Source: Streptomyces sp. (GTDB lineage Bacteria > Actinomycetota > Actinomycetes > Streptomycetales > Streptomycetaceae). From it: a DNA stretch of 64,000 bases. Below, in pieces: positions 59,470 through 64,000 of the stretch (the first letter of the stretch is position 1; each line of letters starts with the position of its first letter). The notes beneath the pieces are model-generated. The model worked only from the letters and a program-made list of their open reading frames with translations, was not told where the DNA came from and ran no database searches. The stretch covers positions 1 through 64,000 of the forward strand of contig NZ_JAPSKN010000004.1 in assembly GCF_031181705.1 (NCBI RefSeq), in the 5' to 3' direction. The position numbers and the translations under genes are program-made.

Positions 59470-60951
59470 TCAGGTCTGCGCCATGTCCACGAACCGCGAG
59501 TAGTGGCCCTGGAAGGCGACGGTGATCGTCGCCGTCGGGCCGTTTCGGTGCTTGGCCACGATCAGGTCCGCCTCGCCCGCGCGGGGCGACTCCTTCTCGT
59601 AGGCGTCCTCGCGGTGCAGCAGGATGACCATGTCGGCGTCCTGCTCGATGGAACCGGACTCACGCAGGTCGGAGACCATCGGCTTCTTGTCCGTGCGCTG
59701 CTCGGGGCCTCGGTTCAGCTGGGAGAGCGCGATGACCGGGATCTCCAGTTCCTTGGCGAGCAGCTTGAGGTTACGGGACATGTCCGAGACCTCCTGCTGA
59801 CGGCTCTCCGCCCGCTTGGACCCGCCGGACTGCATCAGCTGGAGGTAGTCGATGACGACCAGCCGCAGGTCGTTGCGCTGCTTGAGGCGACGGCACTTCG
59901 CGCGGATCTCCATCATCGACAGGTTCGGGGAGTCGTCGATGTAGAGCGGAGCGGCGGAGACGTCCGGCATCCGCCGGGCCAGACGCGTCCAGTCGTCGTC
60001 CGTCATCGTGCCGGAGCGCATGTGGTGCAGGGCGACCCGTGCCTCGGCGGACAGCAGGCGCATCGCGATCTCGTTGCGCCCCATCTCGAGGGAGAAGATC
60101 ACGCTCGGCAGGTTGTTCTTGATCGAGGCCGCGCGGGCGAAGTCGAGCGCCAGCGTCGACTTACCCATGGCGGGACGTGCGGCGATGACGATCATCTGGC
60201 CGGGGTGCAGACCGTTGGTGAGCGAGTCGAAGTCCGTGAACCCTGTGGGCACGCCGGTCATCTCGCCGCTGCGCGAGCCGATCGCCTCGATCTCGTCGAG
60301 CGCGCCCTCCATGATGTCGCCGAGCGGCAGGTAGTCCTCACTGGTGCGCTGCTCGGTGACGGCGTAGATCTCAGCCTGGGCGCGGTTGACGATCTCGTCC
60401 ACGTCGTCGTCGGCCGCGTATCCCATCTGCGTGATCCGCGTGCCCGCCTCGACCAGGCGGCGCAGGACCGCACGCTCGTGGACGATCTCCGCGTAGTAGG
60501 CCGCGTTGGCCGCCGTGGGCACCGTCTGGACGAGGGTGTGCAGATAGGAGGCCCCGCCGACCTTGTTGATCTCGCCGCGCTTGGTGAGCTCGGCCGCGAT
60601 CGTGATCGGGTCGGCCGGCTCGCCCTTGGCGTAGACGTCGAGGACGGCCTGGTAGATCGTCTCGTGCGCCGGCTTGTAGAAGTCGTGGCCCTTGAGGATC
60701 TCGACGACATCGGCGATGGCGTCCTTGGACAGCAGCATGCCGCCGAGGACGGACTGCTCGGCCTCGATGTCCTGGGGGGGCACCCGCTCGAACGACGTGC
60801 CCGAGCCGCCGTCCCACACCCCGTTGTCCGGACCGCGCTCGTGCTGTTCCTCGCGGGCCCGGGCGCCGTCGCCCCGTCGGCGGGAGGAGGGCAGACGATC
60901 ACTGGGCCCGCTGTCGGCCCACGGGTCGTCCAAGGGCTCGGAAATGCTCAC
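59470..60951 (-). CDS. dnaB: Replicative DNA helicase
   Basis: 493 residues, GTG start. N-terminal disordered stretch (1-~52), DnaB_N (FERVPPQDIEAEQSVLGGMLL), then the RecA core: Walker A ARPAMGKSTLALD, Walker B VVIDYLQLM, RSGSIEQDADMVILLHRED and arginine finger region KHRNGPT. No intein is present. The main replicative helicase, next to ribosomal and ssb genes as in other Streptomyces. Confidence 0.97.
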   Translation of the reverse strand: MSISEPLDDPWADSGPSDRLPSSRRRGDGARAREEQHERGPDNGVWDGGSGTSFERVPPQDIEAEQSVLGGMLLSKDAIADVVEILKGHDFYKPAHETIYQAVLDVYAKGEPADPITIAAELTKRGEINKVGGASYLHTLVQTVPTAANAAYYAEIVHERAVLRRLVEAGTRITQMGYAADDDVDEIVNRAQAEIYAVTEQRTSEDYLPLGDIMEGALDEIEAIGSRSGEMTGVPTGFTDFDSLTNGLHPGQMIVIAARPAMGKSTLALDFARAASIKNNLPSVIFSLEMGRNEIAMRLLSAEARVALHHMRSGTMTDDDWTRLARRMPDVSAAPLYIDDSPNLSMMEIRAKCRRLKQRNDLRLVVIDYLQLMQSGGSKRAESRQQEVSDMSRNLKLLAKELEIPVIALSQLNRGPEQRTDKKPMVSDLRESGSIEQDADMVILLHREDAYEKESPRAGEADLIVAKHRNGPTATITVAFQGHYSRFVDMAQT

Positions 60952-61411
60952 CGAGCCACCTCCTCCCGTCCGCCGCAGCAGACCTCACCGTGCCTCTCTG
61001 TTCTACGGCACGGCACTGACAAATGAGAGGCCCAACTCCGGTTGACCAGCGCCGGTTTTGTGGCGTTTCGAAAACCGGCGGACGGAGCGGGCGCCGGACC
61101 ACGGTAGGCCTCTCGGCACCGTCAGCCAATCTGGTTATCCACAGGCCATGTGGACGACGGCCCAGATGCTGTGGAGAACTCGGCCAAACCTGTGCACGAC
61201 CCGGTGGACAGGCCTGTGAACAAGCAGCACCCCAACCTAAAGAGCCCTCTCTGACCTGCATCTTTGCCATCCACCGGCTGTGCAGAAGAAAAACTTCCCC
61301 AACCGGCGCAAGATCGCTGCGAAAGGTGCACAGCAGTGCGCGTCCCCGAACGGAAAGTAAGGGTCACAAAAGCTTTGCATCTCTTACCTGTGGACGATTA
61401 GATTGGTGCGC
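60952..61411. promoter_or_regulatory. dnaB / MATE divergent region with DnaA boxes
   Basis: 460 bp with no gene. DnaA boxes: TTATCCACA at 61135-61143 (perfect), and minus-strand TCGTCCACA at 61149-61157, TTCTCCACA at 61170-61178 and TCGTCCACA at 61389-61397 (one or two mismatches). The first three fall within 44 bp. They may link dnaB expression to DnaA or add to DnaA titration. Confidence 0.6.
61375..61404 (+). promoter_or_regulatory. Putative promoter of the MATE gene, near-leaderless
   Basis: TTGCAT (61375-61380) and TAGATT (61399-61404) with an 18-nt spacer, 7 nt before the ATG at 61412. There is no ribosome-binding sequence before that ATG. Confidence 0.4.
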
Positions 61412-62749
61412 ATGACACAGGCCCCCGCGCGCCGCCGAGACGGCCGCAGACAGCACGACCGAGAGATCGTCGCGCTGGCCGTGCCGGCCTTCGGCGCACT
61501 CGTCGCCGAGCCCCTCTTCCTGCTGGCCGACACCGCCATCGTCGGCCATCTGGGCACGGCCCAGCTCGCCGGTCTCGGTGTCGCCTCGGCCTTGCTGATG
61601 ACCGCCGTCAGCGTCTTCGTCTTCCTCGCCTACGCCACCACGGCGGCGGTCGCCCGCCGCGTCGGCGCGGGTGATCTCCAGGCCGCCATCCGTCAGGGCA
61701 TGGACGGCATCTGGCTGGCGCTGCTCCTCGGCGCCGCCGTCGTGGCCGCCGCCCTGCCCACGGCACCCCACCTCGTGGACCTCTTCGGGGCGTCGGAGGC
61801 GGCAGCCCCCTACGCCACCACCTACCTGCGCATCTCCGTGCTCGGCATCCCCGCCATGCTCGTCGTCCTCGCCGCGACCGGCGTTCTGCGCGGACTGCAG
61901 GACACCAAAACCCCGCTCTACGTCGCCATCGCCGGATTCATCGCGAACGGTGCCCTCAACGTCGGGCTCGTCTACGGGGCCGACCTGGGGATCGCCGGCT
62001 CCGCCTGGGGCACGGTCATAGCGCAGTGCGGGATGGCCGCCGTCTACCTCGTGGTGGTCCTGCGGGGCGCCCGCAAGCATGGTGCCTCGCTGCGTCCGGA
62101 CGCCGCAGGGATCAGAGCATCCGCGCAGGCGGGTGTGCCCTTGCTCGTCCGCACCCTCTCCCTGAGGGCGATCCTGATGATCGCCACGGCGGTCGCCGCC
62201 CGGCTCGGGGACGCCGACATCGCGGCCCACCAGATCATCCTGTCCCTGTGGAGTCTGCTCGCCTTCGCCCTCGACGCCATCGCCATCGCGGGGCAGGCCA
62301 TCATCGGCCGCTACCTCGGAGCCGGTGACGCCCAGGGCGCCCGTGACGCCTGCCGTCGGATGGTCGAGTGGGGCATCGCCGTCGGGGTTGTCCTCGGCAT
62401 CCTGGTGGTCATCACCCGCCCGGTGCTCCTGCCCCTGTTCAGCAGCGACCCCGCGGTCAAGGACGTGGCCCTGCCTGCCCTGGTCATCGTCGCCCTCTCC
62501 CAGCCGATCTGCGGCATCGTCTTCGTGCTGGACGGGGTGCTGATGGGTGCCGGCGACGGCCCCTATCTCGCCTGGGCAATGCTGCTCACTCTCGCGGTGT
62601 TCACCCCGGCAGCTCTGCTGGTGCCGGTGCTGGGCGGCGGGCTCACCGCGCTGTGGGCCACCATGACGCTGATGATGACCGTACGGATGCTGACCCTGTG
62701 GCTCCGCAGCCGCTCGGGGCGCTGGATCGTGACGGGCGCGACCCGCTGA
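61412..62749 (+). CDS. MATE-family multidrug exporter
   Basis: 445 residues, twelve TM segments. Landmarks VPAFGALVAEPLFLLADTAIVGHLG, GVLRGLQDTKTPL and GLYGAD-like stretches mark the DinF branch. Exports cationic compounds by Na+ or H+ exchange; substrate unknown. Adjacent to dnaB and rplI as in S. coelicolor. Confidence 0.93.
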   Translation: MTQAPARRRDGRRQHDREIVALAVPAFGALVAEPLFLLADTAIVGHLGTAQLAGLGVASALLMTAVSVFVFLAYATTAAVARRVGAGDLQAAIRQGMDGIWLALLLGAAVVAAALPTAPHLVDLFGASEAAAPYATTYLRISVLGIPAMLVVLAATGVLRGLQDTKTPLYVAIAGFIANGALNVGLVYGADLGIAGSAWGTVIAQCGMAAVYLVVVLRGARKHGASLRPDAAGIRASAQAGVPLLVRTLSLRAILMIATAVAARLGDADIAAHQIILSLWSLLAFALDAIAIAGQAIIGRYLGAGDAQGARDACRRMVEWGIAVGVVLGILVVITRPVLLPLFSSDPAVKDVALPALVIVALSQPICGIVFVLDGVLMGAGDGPYLAWAMLLTLAVFTPAALLVPVLGGGLTALWATMTLMMTVRMLTLWLRSRSGRWIVTGATR

Positions 62750-62751
62750 CC

Positions 62752-62820
62752 GTTTCACGTGAAACATCGACGGTTTCACGTAACAGTGACGTCCACGGAA
62801 CGGGCCGTTTCACGTGAAAC
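62752..62820. promoter_or_regulatory. Pair of perfect parS sites flanking a decayed one
   Basis: GTTTCACGTGAAAC at 62752-62765 and again at 62807-62820. Between them, GTTTCACGTAAC at 62773-62784 is a parS lacking two bases. The cluster starts three bases after the MATE stop codon. Confidence 0.92.
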
Positions 62821-62862
62821 CGGCTCCGTCGTCCGGAGACGGAATCCAACGCCAGACACGAC

Positions 62863-62896
62863 GATGGGGCCGCACCCCGCAGGGCACGACCCCATC
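62863..62896. terminator. Hairpin between MATE and rplI
   Basis: GATGGGG (62863-62869) pairs with CCCCATC (62890-62896) around a GC-rich inner part; placed 26 bp past the rplI stop on the minus strand and usable from both sides. Confidence 0.65.
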
Positions 62897-62922
62897 ACTC
62901 ACTGCTTCAGCGAGTGCGGCAC

Positions 62923-63369
62923 TCAGGCCGCGACGACCTCGACGTTGACCTTGGCGGCAACCTCGGGGTGCAGACGCACGGACGTCTCGTGAGCGCCCAG
63001 CGTCTTGATCGGCGAGCCCAGCTCGATGCGGCGCTTGTCGACCTCGGGGCCACCGGAAGCCTTGATCGCGGACGCGATGTCGGCCGGGGTGACGGAACCG
63101 AAGAGACGACCGGCGTCGCCCGAGCGGACGGCCAGACGGACCTTGACGCCCTCGAGCTGGGCCTTCACCTGGTTGGCCTGCTCGATGGTCTGGATCTCGT
63201 GGATCTTGCGAGCACGACGGATCTGCTCGACGTCCTTCTCGCCACCCTTGGTCCAGCGGATCGCGAACTTCCGCGGGATCAGGTAGTTGCGAGCGTAGCC
63301 GTCCTTGACGTCGACGACGTCGCCAGCGGCGCCGAGGCCGGAGACCTCGTGGGTGAGGATGATCTTCAT
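62923..63369 (-). CDS. rplI: 50S ribosomal protein L9
   Basis: 148 residues. N-terminal domain [37 protein letters not shown], long connecting helix and C-terminal [16 protein letters not shown]. 18 bp downstream of rpsR in the rpsF-ssb-rpsR-rplI operon. Confidence 0.98.
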   Translation of the reverse strand: MKIILTHEVSGLGAAGDVVDVKDGYARNYLIPRKFAIRWTKGGEKDVEQIRRARKIHEIQTIEQANQVKAQLEGVKVRLAVRSGDAGRLFGSVTPADIASAIKASGGPEVDKRRIELGSPIKTLGAHETSVRLHPEVAAKVNVEVVAA

Positions 63370-63387
63370 GAGTCGGTCACCCTTCCC

Positions 63388-63624
63388 TTATCGCGCGGTG
63401 GACGTGTAGGGCAGCAGCGCCATCTCACGGCTGTTCTTGACGGCCGTGGCGACGTCACGCTGGTGCTGCGTGCAGTTGCCGGTCACGCGGCGGGCACGGA
63501 TCTTGCCGCGGTCGGAAATGAACTTCCGCAGCATGTTCGTGTCCTTGTAGTCCACGTACGTGACCTTGTCCTTGCAGAAAGCGCAGACCTTCTTCTTCGG
63601 CTTGCGCACAGGCGGCTTCGCCAT
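63388..63624 (-). CDS. rpsR: 30S ribosomal protein S18 (zinc-ribbon form)
   Basis: 78 residues. CAFC near 14-17 and NCTQH near 50 give the Cys-containing, zinc-binding form; Streptomyces also carry zinc-free paralogues induced by Zur. [25 protein letters not shown] is the family signature. Confidence 0.97.
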   Translation of the reverse strand: MAKPPVRKPKKKVCAFCKDKVTYVDYKDTNMLRKFISDRGKIRARRVTGNCTQHQRDVATAVKNSREMALLPYTSTAR

Positions 63625-63669
63625 GGTGTATCTCCTGTGTGATCAAGAAGTGTGGGTGCGAACCCGCCC

Positions 63670-64000
63670 TTAGAAGGGGGGCTCGTCCGAGTAGCCGCCG
63701 CCACCGCCGCCGCCGGAGTTTCCACCCCAGCCGCCGCCACCGCCCTGGCTGCCACCGGCGGGAGCGCCGGTCGCCCACGGGTCGTCGGCAGGAGCTCCGC
63801 CGCCCTGCTGGCCGCCGCCGGGGCCGCCGCCCCAGCCGCCGCCACCCTGGCCGCCGCCGCTGCCGCCGCCGTAACCGCCCTGGCCACCGCGGCCGCTGGT
63901 CTTGGTGACCTTGGCCGTGGCGTTGCGCAGGCTGGCGCCGACTTCCTCGACGTCCAGCTCGTAGACCGTGCGCTTGACACCCTCACGGTCCTCGTAGGAC
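63670..64000 (-). CDS. ssb: Single-stranded DNA-binding protein (C-terminal part)
   Basis: The visible end runs from [31 protein letters not shown] (last OB-fold strands) through a Gly/Gln-rich linker to DEPPF, the acidic tip that recruits replication proteins; in most bacteria it is DDIPF. The N-terminus is beyond the right edge. Confidence 0.96.
   Translation of the reverse strand, partial: SYEDREGVKRTVYELDVEEVGASLRNATAKVTKTSGRGGQGGYGGGSGGGQGGGGWGGGPGGGQQGGGAPADDPWATGAPAGGSQGGGGGWGGNSGGGGGGGYSDEPPF

Noticed and set aside
63680-63900. GGC/GCC-rich repetitive stretch as a tandem repeat or CRISPR-like array
   Set aside because: It is the Gly-rich linker of Ssb; no spaced identical repeats. 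No CRISPR array, IS element or prophage gene was seen in the window.

Overview
The window is high-GC actinobacterial DNA and almost certainly a Streptomyces chromosome. The evidence is strong GC3 bias, GTG starts, the sporulation pair ssgA/ssgR, the copper Sco/CopCD/DyP operon, a fused cydCD, a Rex operator in front of cydA, and seven perfect copies of the Streptomyces ParB site GTTTCACGTGAAAC. Gene order (pheA-serS, cydABCD, thiC, ssgA-ssgR, ptpA, dnaB, rplI-rpsR-ssb) matches the S. coelicolor core near oriC as I remember it. By that comparison the origin lies beyond the right edge.

Layout. 1-6.3 kb: a SEC-C/DUF5926 protein, a candidate structured RNA, an exported protein, a prim-pol domain protein, a SpoIIE-type phosphatase with one metal ligand replaced, and aminopeptidase P. 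6.4-9.4 kb: a fused alpha-beta glycyl-tRNA synthetase (glyQS type), unexpected in an organism whose housekeeping GlyRS is normally the single-chain eukaryote-like type. 9.4-10.2 kb: an RsbW-like kinase. 10.2-16.5 kb: a copper region (membrane protein, YcnI, Sco, PCuAC, CopC-CopD, DyP peroxidase). 16.5-20.9 kb: pheA, a DnaA-box cluster, serS, a HAD phosphatase and tRNA-Ser(GCU). 21-24.5 kb: a two-ATPase, two-permease ABC operon. 24.7-30.2 kb: hydrolase-SDR fusion, kptA, LLM oxidoreductase, second HAD phosphatase, M23 peptidase. 30.3-36.4 kb: cydA-cydB-cydCD under a Rex site. 36.5-41.6 kb: hisC, LacI regulator, metallophosphoesterase, membrane protein. 41.6-44 kb: possible gene remnant and thiC with an expanded TPP riboswitch. 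44-48.8 kb: YibE/F protein, ssgA, ssgR, small membrane proteins, cupin. 48.8-59.4 kb: ptpA, a PLP lyase, LysR, NUDIX, flavohemoglobin, GNATs, a heme-binding GlcG protein, MFS/MarR pair and a beta-lactamase-fold protein. 59.5-64 kb: dnaB, a MATE exporter, and rplI, rpsR and the C-terminal end of ssb.

The most distinctive chromosomal feature is the density of replication and segregation signals: seven perfect and several decayed parS sites plus three DnaA-box clusters, placed in intergenic regions, in a terminator loop, inside a riboswitch and as the start codons of cydCD. No insertion sequence, prophage or CRISPR array was seen. The points most worth following are the second GlyRS, the thiC riboswitch with decayed parS copies in one arm, and the candidate small RNA near 1.3 kb.
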